The notes beneath the pieces were generated by a model that was not told where the DNA came from, did not search any database, and saw only the letters and a list, made by a program, of their open reading frames with translations. The position numbers were made by a program, and so were the translations under genes. From assembly GCA_015680685.1 (NCBI GenBank), contig MNCI01011967.1, positions 108,807-172,806 on the forward strand: 64,000 nucleotides of DNA, given 5' to 3'. Source of the DNA: Gnetum montanum (lineage: Eukaryota; Streptophyta; Gnetopsida; Gnetales; Gnetaceae). Below, in pieces: positions 1 through 12,904 of this stretch (the stretch's first letter is position 1; each line of letters opens with the position of its first letter).

Positions 1-195
1 TGAATTTGCAATATTCATCTGTAAACCTTAGTAGAACAACACATTGATGATTCTGTACTTATCAACATGGCTGTGTGAGCTTGCTCCAGTATTTTTTAAA
101 TATGAAAATTCCTTTTGTTCACTTATTCTCCTCTTCTAAAACGGTAAATTTAGCTATTTCTTCATAAAAGAATCTCAACTATTTAATCTGCTTCA
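1..195. other. left window edge, nothing identified
   Basis: AT-rich sequence with no open frame and no recognisable repeat end. It lies just upstream of the presumed U3 of the LTR that follows, and part of it may belong to that LTR. Confidence 0.4.
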
Positions 196-1078
196 TGAAA
201 TGGCCAAATGTGCCAACAACATGTTGTGTCAATGCATGCTCATTGACATATCCCCATTAACGCATGCTAGAATGCATTGGTGCAAGTACATTGATGATGA
301 TGCAATCATTGCCTATATAAATGCATATACCCCTCACATTTCTGGCACCTTTTGGTCTTATTCTTAATTAAATTCTTGCAATTTCTTCCTTTGAAAGTTA
401 TATTATTTTAATTCTATGTTCCCATAGTATGGATATATGAAATTGTACAAAATTTTATTTGAGTGCACATGTACTTGGACATATTGGCATTAGTTGCAAT
501 AAAATCAATATTTTCTACATTTTTTGTAGCACTAAGACTAGTATAATTTTACTTTTCAACATATTATTTTTCACAAAATTTAATTTTATGTTCTTAAATA
601 ATTAATATAATTAATCATAAGCAAGTGAATATGACCACTTTAAGCATAATGTAGTAACACTTGGTAATACCAGCAATGGATACTTAGTACACCCAGTAGT
701 ATACACTTGGTAATCCAATGGTGTTAATATAAGTTCAAAATGTGTATAAAAAGTGGGAATGGATATTCTATGTTAGGATATTTAATTAGGAAATTAGTTA
801 ATTTGTTTAATTATTAAATCTTAATTTCATTATCAAGAACCTAGGAGAAAAATATAATAAAATAATTATAAAAATAAGCATCTTATGTTTCAAACATGCT
901 TAATCATATGCATAGTTAAACACAAGTGTGGATTGGGAAGACAATGCCTAGCACTTACATGATTCACTATTTAGAAATATTGGTAACTTAGGTAACTAAG
1001 TCTATATAATTCAACTAGATTGTTAGTAAATTCTTGTGATTCATATGGTTGGGCATAGGGGCTACACACTGCTCATCA
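196..1078 (+). repeat. degenerate 5' LTR of Ty3 copy A1
   Basis: This is an old LTR of the same family as the well-defined LTR at 22881-23731. Blocks that line up by eye are the stretch with 'ccagcaatgga' and 'aagtgggaatgga' (about 670-760) and the end with 'ggttgggcatagggg' and the terminal CTCATCA at 1072-1078. A primer site follows directly. The right edge is firm. The left edge is a guess, made by keeping the TATA-to-start distance similar to copy A2. It is much more diverged than A2. Confidence 0.7.
313..322 (+). promoter_or_regulatory. TATA-like box of A1 LTR
   Basis: The motif CTATATAAAT lies in the position equivalent to the clear TATA box of copy A2 (CTATAAATA at 23014-23022). It probably marks the U3/R boundary region of the LTR promoter. 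Confidence 0.5.
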
Positions 1079-1079
1079 T

Positions 1080-1098
1080 TAGCACCATTGTTGGGGAC
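1080..1098 (+). other. primer binding site of A1
   Basis: TAGCACCATTGTTGGGGAC follows the LTR end after one base. It matches the A2 primer site TGGCGCCGTTACTGGGGAC with a few, mostly C-to-T or G-to-A, differences. That pattern is complementary to the 3' end of plant tRNA-Asp, a common Ty3 primer. Confidence 0.75.
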
Positions 1099-1199
1099 TT
1101 AGTTTAGCTAAATGCACTGATAATTATTAACTAGTGAATTCATAAAAATTCATTGTAATAAAAATATAACAATTCATTTTTAGTAGTTATAATCTCTAC

Positions 1200-2830
1200 T
1201 AACCATCAAAGGCATAATAGGATCAAAAAATTGGATAAGAACAATATTTTCAAATTTGAAGGGGGATATAATGCTAATCCAAAGCATTATTTACAAGCTT
1301 TCCATGAAGCCTATGCCTTATAGAACATTGAGAATAAGTGGTAGAAGTTAAAATTGTTCCCAAGAATACTCATCAAACAAGTATAGAGTTTTTACAAGTC
1401 TTTCAAACCAGAATCCATTCGCAGGTGGAGTACCATGCTAGAGTTGTTTAACAAAAAATACCAAATATACTCCTAAGTGTTCAACCTAAGGAAAAAAATC
1501 CAAGGATGGAAGTAAGGAAATCATGAATCCTTGGATGCAACAATGAGTAGGTACTACTACCTCTTGCACCGATTCCCATATCATGGATTTTCTCAAAGTG
1601 AGCAGCTTCACCACATTATAAATGACCTCTGAAAGAAAATGAGAGAAACTCTTGGGATATGTGCCCAAGGAATACTTTCAAAGATTAAATCCTATCAAAT
1701 CTAGATGATAATTGATTAGGTAACTATGTAAGAATGAGAGCTAAAAAAGAGAAAAAGTGTAGGGATCCCTTCATTCATAAAAGAGAGGTATGTTTTTGTG
1801 ACTCAAGGGAGAAAGAACCACTAGATGAAGTGATGCAAAGGAAAACCTTGTTGTTCTAGAAATTTGTCACTAAAATATCAACTAATATGGAAAAAATGTG
1901 GGACTCCTTAGATGATACATTCAAGAATGCTTTCAAAATAGTAGAGGAGAAGATGGAGAAGGGAAGTAGGAATAGAGATTGAAGAAGATATAAAGATGTA
2001 GGTACTGAATAGTATCAAAACAAAGGTAAGATTGTAGTAGTTAATGAGGTTATATCTTCAAGAATAAAAGATGATGAATGTGGAATTTTCCAATAGAAAC
2101 ATCACAAAGGATGTTGCCCTATAGTATTTTGTCTACAAGAATCTAGGATGTATGCTTTGAACCCGAAGTTGGCAAGAAAATATCCACCTAGGAGATTGCC
2201 TTATCCATAAGGTAATTATAGGTAGCAGTTTTACCAAACACAATATTATCCAAATGAAGTGTTACCACAACATCAAGAGTAGTACCAATAATGGAAAAAC
2301 CCATAGTCATGGGAAATTCCCCTACTAAGGCACCAATATCCTTACTGAAAGCCAGACTCCTATGGATATTATGTCTAGTAGCTTGTATCTTCTCATGGCT
2401 TTACAAGCCACACTCCTTTCACTCATTACTACTACCCTTCAGAATATCACCAAACCCCCACTCCAAGAGTTGAGTATTCCTTTTCTTATCCTATTTCATA
2501 TCCATCACCTAACCCTACACCTTCTAACATCACTCCTTTGTTATCTATACCAATGATGCAAGGGGAAATCCCACTATAGCCACAATAACCCAATCCAAAA
2601 ATGGAACTAAACTTGCAAATGGATGATTATTTAGGTGGCTATAATCATAAGCCTCAAAAGAGGGCTTTCTTTAGGTCACATAGTCCACAAAAATTCTCAC
2701 TAACATCCATGGCTACTAATCCTACATCAACTACTTCTGCAAACAATATTGAGCCTCCTTCAACCAAAATTTCCTCTAATGTACACACCATCATGTTAAA
2801 TCATGTAGTCATAGGTTAGTAATCCTAGGA
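1200..2830 (+). pseudogene. gag: decayed gag of Ty3 copy A1
   Basis: Structural (capsid) protein region. The stretch from about 1255 ('gaagggggatataatgc') to 1665 lines up with the A2 gag capsid domain at 24810-25195, including the equivalents of 'WKQGTHEPLDA' and 'RRWSTVLELFNDKYQTYS'. The proline-rich tail at about 2150-2810 matches 25690-26390 of A2. Many stops (TAG, TAA) and small indels interrupt it, and no long frame survives. It cannot make a protein. Confidence 0.8.
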
Positions 2831-3270
2831 GTTTCTTTATTTATCTAAAAAATGTAGGAAATGACCCATGCAAGGCTCTTCTAAATTTAGGTTCCAAGAT
2901 AAACTAAATTTCTTAGGTGATGCATAAGACATGAAACTTGTATCCACTCAAAAATTACAACATTAGGTTAGAGCTTGCAAATTAGTCCATCACCATTCTA
3001 TTATGATTTGTGAAGGACATTTTGACCACCATCTTTGATTTTTCATACCAAGCAAATTTCCTATTGATCCACTTGAATAATTGTGAAAGGAACTTCCCTA
3101 TTATCATAAGAAGGACTTAGATCAATACCATTGATGCCAAGATGGGGATTAAAGAGCTTTCCTTGGAAATTTTTAAAGAAAATGAGTCTAGAAAAATTGA
3201 GAAGAAGTAGGTTCTGTGCATTGCATACAATGACACAGGGTTCCATTGCATGTAAATAATATGGACCATG
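2831..3270 (+). pseudogene. decayed retropepsin region of A1
   Basis: Aspartic protease segment. 'ALLNLGS' at about 2874-2894 is the equivalent of the A2 active-site stretch 'ALLDSGS', so the catalytic Asp-Ser-Gly is lost (Asn-Leu-Gly here). The downstream part (about 3060-3250) lines up with A2 'IQINNDKGNFSIIMGRAW' and the following 'CIAYSDTGCHCM'. Confidence 0.7.
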
Positions 3271-3699
3271 AAAAGCACATCTATCCAAGCATGCAATTAG
3301 TGTACTAAAATAACAAATGTTCAAAGATGTTTTTATGTAGCAGGCACAAAACATGAAGGTAACTAGTGGCCAATAACAGATCATAGTGTTGAATCCATAA
3401 TATGCATGTAACTATCAGAGCTCCTCACAAGTGTAAACATTGCTAACGTGGATTGAATGAATCAAATTCATAATCAACCCTCCCAAAAACATGAAGATAT
3501 AGATTGGAAAAGGTTGTAAATTCCTAATGATTTCGAGTAGGATCCCCTTGAACTTAAGTCTTAACTAGCAACATTAGAATATGATTTTCTTAATAATGGT
3601 AAGTTGGTAATAACTATTGTCAATATTGCCAAAAATTAGCAACATAAGCTACTAAAAGTAGTGAATAAATGGACAAAAACCTTTACATGGCCACATAAT

Positions 3700-4980
3700 A
3701 AGTTAATAGGGATAGATTCATAGATATTCTAACATCAAATGTATACAAATCCCTCTATAAAGCCAAGGAGATAGCCATAGAGGAGATTGAATCCTAAGCT
3801 TAAGCAATTTTTTAAGAATTATGTTGAACTTCTTAAAGTTGGATTCATCTATCCTATAAAAAATAATGAATGGATAAGCCCACTCATGATTTTGCTAAAG
3901 AAAAGAAAAAAATGGAGAGCTTTTATAGATCTTAGGCTATTAAATATGGAAACATTTAAGGATCATTTCCCATTACCATTTGTAAACCAAGTGTTGGATA
4001 CAATTGCAAGGTATAACTACTATAATTTTTTGGATGGTTATAGTGGTTATAACCAAATCCAAATATCACCAGAAGATTAAGCCAAGATGACAATCACAAG
4101 TCCCTATGGAACTTTCTTATATAGAAAATTCCCTTTAACCTATGTAATGCTCCTACAACTTTCCAATGACTAGTACTTGATATTTTTTTGTAGGAGATCA
4201 ATAGTGTTGTGAAGGTATTCATGAATGGCTTCTCCACCTATGGTACCAACTTTGAGAAATTCTTGGATGGTCTAGAGTAGGTGTTGAAGTGCTATGTATA
4301 GAAAAACATACAATCCAATTGATAGAAAAGACACTTGGTTGTCCAAGAAGGCATTGTTCTAGGGCACCAAATTTCAAGAAAAATGATTAAGGTGGACTCA
4401 AAGAAAGTATGGGTGATCTAAAAGCTCACAAGATAGCCTCAAACCGTAAAACATGTGAGGTCATTCCTTGGACACATAGGTTACTATAGGCGCTTCATCA
4501 AAAACTTCTTCAAGATCACCTAACTATTGATAGAGCTTACAAAGAAGGATGCACCTTTTGACTAGAATAAGAAATGTGAACAAGAATTCCAATATTTAAA
4601 GAAAAAGCTCATAGAAATGCCCATTCTACATGCTCCAAATTGGTCTAGACCATTTCACATAATGATAGATGCATCCAACTATGCTTTGAGGGTGGTTCTT
4701 ATACAATTAGATCATTAGAAACATTCATATTACATCCATTATATAAGTATAAGTATTAAAAGTGTACAATTAAATAGAAAAATTCAAAAACTATGTGCTT
4801 GGATACAAAATATTTATACATACTAATCATAGTTCCATCTGTTTCTTGATGAACAAGCTAGTGATAAGCCCCATTTCATACAGCGGTTGGTAATTTTGAA
4901 GAGTTCAATCTTACAATGGTGGACATGAAGGGAACTAAGAACATGGTTGTTGATCACTTGTCTTAGTTATGATGAGATAG
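3700..4980 (+). pseudogene. pol: decayed reverse transcriptase and RNase H of A1
   Basis: The frame at 3787-4080 encodes typical Ty3 RT blocks: 'ELLKVGFIYPI', 'FIDLRLLNMETFKDHFP' and 'FLDGYSGYNQI'. The last form is typical of the non-chromovirus plant lineages. The YMDD-equivalent site at about 4217-4235 reads 'FMNGFSTYG', so the catalytic Asp pair is lost. RNase H follows at about 4560-4975, with a TDAS-equivalent 'DASNYAL' and a terminal 'VVDHLS'. There are numerous in-frame stops. It is a decayed copy of the enzyme at 27300-28630. Confidence 0.85.
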
Positions 4981-5289
4981 CAAAGAGGATGAGGAGCCCT
5001 TATCTAATCAATTTCTAAATGAACTTCTCTTTGTTAAATCCATTGATGTTCAAGAGCCCAGAGGTACCAATTGGTATGATCAATTTCTCTGCAATCTTCT
5101 CACACAAGAGATCTCTACCAAATGGGACAATAAGAAGAAATAGCAGTTTTTTCACCAAGCTAAGAACTATATGGAAATTCAAGGTAACCTTTACAAGGTT
5201 TGTGCCAATGACCTGGTTAGATGATGAGTACTTGATTTTAATTAATTGCACATCCTTCAAGATGCTCATAAAGATCCTTGTAGGAGCAA

Positions 5290-6320
5290 CTATGCAAGAA
5301 GGTGAATGACTACGAAGATCCTCATGGCTAGGTATTTCTTGCTAATGATCTTTAAGGACACTCATCATTTCTTCCATTCATGTTAGAAATGTGAAAGGAA
5401 TAAACAATTTTCATCCAGATGGAAGAGCCCCCAATAGTAAATCCAACCACTAAAGCCTTTTGATCTCTAGAACATTGACTTCATGGGATCCATCTCTCAT
5501 GTCAAATGGTAAGCCTTACATCGTTATTACTATTAACTACTATACCAAGTGGGTTGAAGGTATAGTAGTATTAAACTGTACATCCAAAACTATAGCATAG
5601 TTTGTATAACAACAAGTGGTAAATAGATTTGGTATGATTAGGGCACTCATTTTTGACAATGAGACCTACTTCATAAGAACTAAATTTTAGAAACTCATGC
5701 AACACTTAGGAATGAAACATAAACTCATAATTGCATATCATGCCCAAGCTAATGATCAAGCTAAATTTACTAATAGGAACATTATTAGGATCCAAACACA
5801 AACAATCAATAGATATAGAAAGGACTAGAGTACCAATCTTAATGATGCTCTTTGAGCATATCAATCAACTTGAAAACTTCCTATAGGATACTCTCCCTAT
5901 GAGTTGGTGTATGAAAAGTTACCCAGACTTCTAATATAAGTTGAACTCTGTACACTCACAGTAGTCTATGAGCATAACCTCAAAAATAATCTAGAATAAA
6001 AAGAATGACTAATGACAATTAATATGCTAGATGAGAACTAATAAGTAGCCTTGATGATGAATAAAGTGCACAAGTCTCATTCCAAACAATATGATGATGC
6101 ATGAATAAGAAAAGTCAAATTTCAACCAAGCAATAAGGTTCTTTATTGGAATCCCATGCATGTGTCCCAACACATTGAATTTCAAACATCATGGAAAGGA
6201 CCTTATATCATATGTGCAAATTTTCCTTCTAGAGCCATGACCATCTAACCCCCATTGATCCCTCACAAACATTTTTTGGTTAATATATAACAAGTTATGC
6301 CATGCTTGGAACCTAGAGTA
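5290..6320 (+). pseudogene. pol: decayed integrase of A1
   Basis: Integrase core remnants can be read across stops. They are 'YYTKWVEGI', 'NRFGMIRALIFDNETYF' (second Asp kept) and 'AYHAQANDQAKFTN', where the Glu equivalent is Lys. The C-terminal part 'KLPIGYSPYELVYEKLP' matches A2. The start is set at the zinc-binding end by comparison with 28860 of A2. It is not functional. Confidence 0.85.
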
Positions 6321-7883
6321 ACAAATAACACCAACACCTCAACACTAGAACAAGCTCATTCCATTTTTTGAATCTCCTCCTCTCAACATAGTCATGGGGC
6401 AAATAACCATCCAAACTTCATACCTTAATGGGAACAATATATTTTTCACCCTTTTTGTTTTGCACTATTCTTTATATGTTTTCTATTTTTATTGCATATT
6501 TTCCTATTTATTCTATATGTTTTTCTTTTCTTTTTACTTTTATAAATTTCATCTAGTTTATTTAAAAACTTGAATTTGGTTATTACTACTATTAATCTAG
6601 AAATGTATTGAATGTAGCTCTCACTATTATGAATAATTAAATAAAGAAGATCAAATCTTGTCTTTGGAATATGTAATCTACTAACACTCTATCAATTTTT
6701 CTAGTGGTATTAGGCATCGAGATCATGACATCCATCCACTCCATCTGTTCCATGAGAAATTAGTATCCTAGAAGCACAAGGTTCTTTCACATCAAAACTT
6801 AATAATTAATCGATGATCTTGATACTCAATGAACTTGGAAAGGACCAAGTGGGAATGGAACATGATGTGACCTCAAGGGGATTTGATGTGATTTCTCTCA
6901 ACATCATTCTTTAGTTCTATAAAATTACACTAGTATATCATTATTACTACCATTGACCATAAAAGGAAGCATGTCTTTGCATGATGTGATTCTTGTGAAA
7001 AAAAAAAAAACACACACACACACACACACACACACAAATATGAAAATTCAAAGCAAATACCTTGGTCTAAGTAATGGACTACAAGCACTAGTTATGGGGT
7101 TTAAAAAACATGTTGCTTATGCCTAAAGGTACCTCTCTAACTAAGGCCCTCTGTACTTCTTTCTTCTTTTTTTCTTCTTCTCTTAGAGTGATGGTTATTC
7201 TTTGGAATTGTCTTGGACTTTTGATTAATGCAAGAAGGGCATATGTTAATGTGAGGTGACTAATCAAGGAATGGACTTGGTCTTAAATTAGAACAAATTG
7301 ATATTAGATCACCTTAATCACAAATTCTACTACAAACCTTGTGTTACTAGAATTACAATGATCTCTTTTACATCTTCTCTCTCTACCATTTATTCATTCA
7401 TGTTTTACCATCTCACTACCTCATGCCATACAAAATTATTTAGTTTTTTTTCTAGACTACATAACCCATGGACAATTTTTCCAATGGTATGGATTTTAAC
7501 TTAATTCAATCATTCATCATTCTTAGGGCTCACAGACTCCTTATGATGAAGGTATGCAAGCACACATGAGGTTATTCCTACTTTGGGAAGGACCAACTTA
7601 CATCTCTTTAGTTTAACTCAAGTTAAATTCCCTACCATAAGTCATTTGCTTAATCAATCATCCTGATAGCATTCTAACATCCAGTTTTTCTTCATTTGAC
7701 ATCATAACTTCATCCAAATCCTCTTGCATTATTTCTTCTAAGCTAAACATACCCTCTTTTATGTTGTTGTCATTATTCTCCATCTTTCTAGCTTACATTG
7801 AGATCTTGATTTATTCCAAAACTTGTCTAGAATTTTTTCAATTCTTAATCTAAAAAATAGCTAGAATAGTTGCATCAATGTTG
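6321..7883 (+). other. 3' non-coding region of A1, truncated
   Basis: Sequence after integrase that corresponds to the 1.4-kb 3' region of A2 (30053-31440). It shares 'tagtcatgggg' at 6389-6400, 'ctctaactaaggccct' near 7135, and 'ctactttgggaaggacc' near 7578. The A1 3' LTR is absent. Similarity fades at about 7800-7880, where the minus-strand LTR of element B begins. Confidence 0.65.
7011..7036. repeat. (CA)n microsatellite
   Basis: About 13 CA units directly after an A run, inside the A1 3' region. Confidence 0.95.
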
Positions 7884-8320
7884 TGATATCATGTTCCTGG
7901 ATGTTGATGAAATAGATACGTTAAGTCATCACATTTCTTGAAAATAGTTCAATCGCATGTTCAACTTGAAAAATAATGATGAATGAATATGAATTAAACA
8001 TAAAAGAAAATAGTGTAAATTTTATTAATAAAAGGTTGGTATATTGTAATGCCATCTGGGTTATCTTCCTATGACACCTAGACCTTAAAGACAATCCAGC
8101 ATTGCCACCATGGTTAGGCTATCCAGCCAAAGGCATGATTAGTCCTTACTTATCCCACTTCAATCAACTCTCATTACTTGCCAATCTTGGCTTCACAACT
8201 CCATGCTGATACAACCTATAAGTCTAGCCTTACATGCCATAATTAGGCATCCCTTCTTTTGAAGGCTAATTACATAATTATCAATATAATTCTACCCTTA
8301 ATAAAGGATGGGACATTATA
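7884..8320 (-). repeat. 3' LTR of chromovirus B
   Basis: LTR on the minus strand, about 437 bp. Read on the plus strand it starts TGATATC and ends GGACATTATA. It is related by eye to 16455-16815 and 20411-20887. All three share a core 'gcattgccaccatggttaggct' with small variations, and 'acaactccatg'. A pyrimidine-rich stretch (the polypurine tract in reverse) and an antisense pol region follow, which fixes it as the 3' LTR of a leftward-reading element. Confidence 0.75.
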
Positions 8321-8336
8321 ATCTACCTCCCTTAAG
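8321..8336 (-). other. polypurine tract of B
   Basis: ATCTACCTCCCTTAAG on the plus strand reads as a purine-rich tract on the minus strand, immediately before the LTR. It is the expected plus-strand priming site. Confidence 0.6.
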
Positions 8337-8479
8337 AATCCAATGCATCTCAAGCACTTGCTCTATGTCCAACTGCTTAGCATTTACTTCCTTGTTATGC
8401 TCCTCATTTTCAACTCCATTATTATCTTCATTATCATGTGTATAGACAAAAAACTATAAATTACTAAATATAATTTATC

Positions 8480-9965
8480 ACCTAATAATAAATATAGTTT
8501 ATTAATAAATATCATGATGGTCAAAAAGTTGAGGGTAAGTATTGAGAATAAACTCCTTGTTTTTCCAAGTTTGTTGATCATAATTTAACGATTAGATGAG
8601 TATCTTGTTGATGGTTTTATTATGAAGCTCCTTCATTTTGTGATTTTTAATTGAAACTGGATTGACCTTGAAGCTAGTGTTGGATCTCAGGGGTAGAGTA
8701 TTCCAATATAGCACATAGGGCACATCATTTTGATGGAACTTCTTTAATAAGCTCACATGGAAAATAAGATGAATCCTTAAATTTTTTGGAAGACTTAAAT
8801 GATATGATACTTTGCTAATTATTTTAGAAATTTCAAAAGGCCCACAATATCTTAGGGTTAACTTAATATATTTTCATAACTTAAGGAAACTCCTAGCAGG
8901 TTTTACTCTTAATACTACTTGATCTTTGATTTGGAATTCCTTCTTGAGTTAATTTTTATTCAAATATCCATTGTACTTATATTGGGCTACTTCCAAATTT
9001 TTTTAACACTTGCAACTATATTCTCCATAATTTTCATTCCTTCTTCCTTTCATTCTACTCTTAAATTTAGATCTACCCAAGTTAGTAGTGTATAGTAATT
9101 TTATCAAATATAACTTCGAATGGTGTACAATGTATGGATCCCTAATAGTTACTATTATAGGAAAATTTGGCAAAGTGTGAATAATTCTCCCACATCTTTA
9201 GTCTACTTCCAACATATCTCTATAAAATATCTTCTAATATTCAATTTACACATTCTATTTAGCTATCTTTCTCTAGATGGTATAGTATGCCAAATTTTAA
9301 TTGGATCCTACATTCCTTGAAAATGTTTTGCCAAAATTCATAGATAAACTTAGGATCTCTATTGAAGGTGGTTGATTTTGGGCATTCATGTAACTAAAAT
9401 ACTTCTCCTACAAATTTTGAAGCTACCTCTTCAACTATGTTTGTATATTTTAAAGCTATGAAATGAGCCATCTTTGACAGGTTATCAACTACCACTAAGA
9501 TTAAGTCATTTTCTTTCTTGGTTACTGGTAATCCCACAATGAAATCCAAGGTAACATCTTTCCATTTCCATGTTGGAACCTCTAAAGGTTATAATAGTTC
9601 ACTTAGTGTTTTTTGTTTAGCCTTCAGTCTTTGGCATGTTGAATAAATTTTAATGTATGTAAATACATCATTCTTCATTCTAGGTTAAAATTAAAACTTA
9701 TGTATCATCACATAGGTTTTAACATATTGAGGGTGTCAAGCATATGGTACTTTATGAGCTTTAGCCAATAATTTAAGTCTCCAATTTTCTTCTAGTATAC
9801 ATACCCTTTGTCCCTTCATCAGTAGACCATTTGGGAAAAGGTGATAATGAGGCTCACAAGAAATATTGGCTAGGATTGTTTTGAAGTAAGGATCCTCTTT
9901 GATTTGTTCTTTAATTTCTTCTTCCATAGGGATTGTCACAACACCGATCATTAGGTTCCACACTC
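8480..9965 (-). pseudogene. pol: decayed integrase with chromodomain-like tail, element B
   Basis: Read leftward, the zinc-finger side appears first. The frame 9963-9736 has 'YHLFPNGLLMKG' and ends 'KLLAKAHKVPYA'. The core follows with 'VTLDFIVGLPVTKK' (first catalytic Asp kept, about 9540) and 'VVVDNLSKMAHFIALKY'. The second Asp site reads 'FNRDPKFIYEFW' (Asp to Asn). Near the C-terminus (about 8660-8510), 'KELHNKTINKIL' followed by 'QQTWKNKEFILNTYPQLF' resembles the end of a chromodomain, which fits a chromovirus. Stops and frameshifts throughout make it inactive. Confidence 0.75.
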
Positions 9966-9974
9966 AACTAAGCC

Positions 9975-10920
9975 CATCAAATACTACATTTTGTTTTCCT
10001 AAATTATATTTAATCTTGATCATATTTGGCAAATAATTCTATCCACCTTCATTATCACATGTTCAAGATGGTTTGTCTTTATAAATATTCTAGGCTTTTA
10101 TGATCTATTTTTATCTTTTTCCACAAAGATAGTATCTTCAAACCTTTATTTGCATGTTTAATCTGAGGCAAGCTTCCATGGATTTTTCATTAAAATTCAA
10201 CACATGTTTTTCTTGAAAGAGGTTAGTCAAGGGGACTACCAAGGTAGAATAATCTTTAATAAGATATTAGTAAAAGCCTATTAAGCCTAAAAATCCGCAA
10301 AATGCTATAGCATCTTTAAGTTTCAACCAATCACAAGATATAATAACCTTAGCTAGATCTACTTGTAATCCATGCTTAGATACAATATGGTCCAAGCATG
10401 ATACTTTCTCTATAAAAATTTTTCATTTGCTTAATTTTTCCTTTAATTGATGCTCCTTAAGAATTTTAATTGTAGTTTTTAAATGTTTAACATGTTCTTC
10501 TCTTGACTTCGAGTAAAAAATTATATCATCCATAAATACAATAATAAATTGATTAAGGTACTCTCAAAATATATTATTCATCAATGCCATGAATATTGTA
10601 GGTGCATTGGTCAATCCAGATGGGAACACTACAAACTCATACAAACCATACCTAGTTTCAAATGTAGTTTTCTCAATGTCTTTCTCTTTAATTCTTACTT
10701 AGTGATATCTTGATTTTAAATTGATATTTGAAAAATAACATGCTTCCATAAGTTGATCAAACATGTCATCATTTCTAGGAAAGGGATAGATGTTTTTAAT
10801 TGTTATCTTATTTAATGCCCTATACTCAATACATAACCTTAATGTACCATCTTTCTTTTTAACAAAAGGTTAGACACTCAGTCAAATTTTCTCTTCTTCT
10901 AGTAATTGGTATAATTATAC
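9975..10920 (-). pseudogene. pol: decayed reverse transcriptase and RNase H, element B
   Basis: RT read leftward shows 'INLKSRYH' (chromovirus form of the DLRSGYHQ block), '[20 protein letters not shown]', and 'FIIVFMDDIIFYSKSREEH', in which the two catalytic Asps are kept (about 10520). After 'FCGFLGLIGFY' comes a short, damaged RNase H with 'WIELFAKYDQD'. The RNase H is much shorter than usual, so part is probably deleted. Confidence 0.8.
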
Positions 10921-11179
10921 TTTTAATTCTCTTAATTTTAAGGTGGAAAAGCTACATGAAGATTTTGAAGCTAGTTTTGTACCAAAGAAAATATTAATAG
11001 CATGTTAAACAATTCCTTTTGAAGGTAACTCCCTGGTTTTACCAAATATTAAATTTTTATATTCTTCAAGTTATTTTGGAATCTCAATGTTAGAGGATTT
11101 CTAAGGTTGAGTTACTTTTATGACCAACATAGTAACACCCTTCTTCACTAGTCTCTTATCTTGCTTAATAGTTATCATG

Positions 11180-11620
11180 TAAATTTACTTTGCTATTCCT
11201 ACCCCCTTTAGAACCCTAACTCTATCAATGGTTAGCACTTTTAAAACATGAGCTCCAAAATGAACAATAATATCAAATTTTTGTAGAAAATACATTACTA
11301 AGATTGCATCAACATCTCCTAATTCAAATTCAAAGAATTCATCAATTAAGGGCATGTCTTGCAAAGTAAAAGTAATATCTCCATACCTAGTGTGCTTGCT
11401 TACTATCATTCCATCTACAAGTTTTATTCTAACAACTTTCTTAGAAGGTAAGGTTAAATTGAATGACTTAACTAAATTTGGTGAAATAAAATTAAATTTA
11501 TTTTATTGCCCCTATCAATCAAAAATTTAATATTTTGACCTTTAATTAATCCTTTAAAAATTAATAAAACAAATTAAAATTTTTTCAAATTTGATTTTGC
11601 TGATGCTAAAATCTTCTTCA
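11180..11620 (-). pseudogene. decayed retropepsin, element B
   Basis: The frame 11409-11185 contains 'GDVDAILVMYFLQKFDI', the C-terminal block of Ty3 proteases (usually D-x-I-L-G-M-x-W-L). It is followed by 'VHFGAHVLKVLTID'. The Gly of the ILGM block is Val here. Upstream at about 11500-11600, in other frames, sits the poorly preserved active-site half. Confidence 0.65.
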
Positions 11621-11689
11621 CTACTAGGGTTGTAGTAGTGGTTTGAATCTTTTCTTTAGGCACATTTTCATTGGATTTTTTATTCTTAT

Positions 11690-12835
11690 TTTGATTTTTT
11701 CTTTGTATTCTTTCTCTTAGTTTTGGGAAATCTCTCTTGAAATGATCTTTACCAGAAGCAAAACATCCAAATTAGGTTCTCTTGTTAGGGGTCTTTTCTA
11801 CTATTTCTTATTGAAGGGTAGTTAATACCTAATTTAATTCCTGTTAATCGTTAGCAATTCTATATGCTTTATCGACTATTTTTGGATTATGTACACATGT
11901 TTAGGGATACAGTTATGCATGTAATCCACCAATGACCTTTAAGACCAGCTCTCCCTCATCCTAGTGGCTTACATACCAAGAGAGATCAAAAAATTCCTTG
12001 TAATAATCTTTGACAAATCATCTACCTAATCTCAATGATTCAAATCACATTTTATGCTCCTTGAGAAAGGAATCTAGTACAAATTTTTGCTCAAAGTTTC
12101 AATAAAAGTTGACCCAATTCATAATCAAGCCTTGAGATTTCATTCCATTCCACCATGTTACAGCAAGTTCTCTTAGATACAAGGAGACTAATTCTAGATG
12201 TTCTTAGCTTGATAAATTCAACATATCAAATTAATTATTCATGGTGTCAAGCCAATCTTTTTCCTTGGCACTCAATTTGAAGGCTTCATCATAATGATCC
12301 AATTTTATCTTTTTGGCATGAACTTGGGTTAACGATTATCTATATGAAATATACCAATTTCAATAACTGTCATCTTCAAGTTCCACTCTTTGGCCTTCTA
12401 AAGGGATCTCAACACCTTGACATCCAATAGGTGCAAACTGATCTCAATACTAATCCCTAGGAGGAAATTAATCTTGATTGTGGTCTTGGTAATGTTGGGA
12501 TTAATCCCTAGGTGGAAATTAATTTTGATGGAGATCTCTAGGTGAATAATGATTTTTGTTGGAAGGTTGGGTTAAGTGATTAGTTAACTATTTAATGGAA
12601 TCTATGAAGAAATCCATCTTTCCTTGTACTTCTGATCATTTCCTTTTTGAACTTTGGGACAATTTCCTAATTTCTTCAAACATGTTTTGCATATCTCTCT
12701 TGAACCCTTGGTTTGATTGATAGATTTCCCCTTGGATGATTCTAATTTCATTAATCTATTATTCAAGGGCATTCATTTAATCATTGACTTCGGACTACAT
12801 CATTCTCCAATATACTCTTTGGGTTTCAGACATTG
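11690..12835 (-). pseudogene. gag: decayed gag, element B
   Basis: Leftward reading from an ATG at about 12835 ('MSETQRVYW'). A zinc-knuckle remnant lies near 11770-11720: 'GCFASGKDHFKRDFP' keeps the first Cys and the His but has lost the second and last Cys of C-x2-C-x4-H-x4-C. The order gag, protease, RT, integrase on the minus strand matches Ty3 elements. No matching 5' LTR is found to the right, so B is truncated there. Confidence 0.65.
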
Positions 12836-12904
12836 GTAAGTTGAAGAAACCAAGAAAGTTGGTAATTTCTTAGTCTGTGTGGCCCTTTTAGTGGTTCATC
12901 TAAT

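Noticed and set aside
8384-8581. Minus-strand 65-residue frame next to LTR B
   Set aside because: It is out of frame with the chromodomain-like reading of the same stretch.
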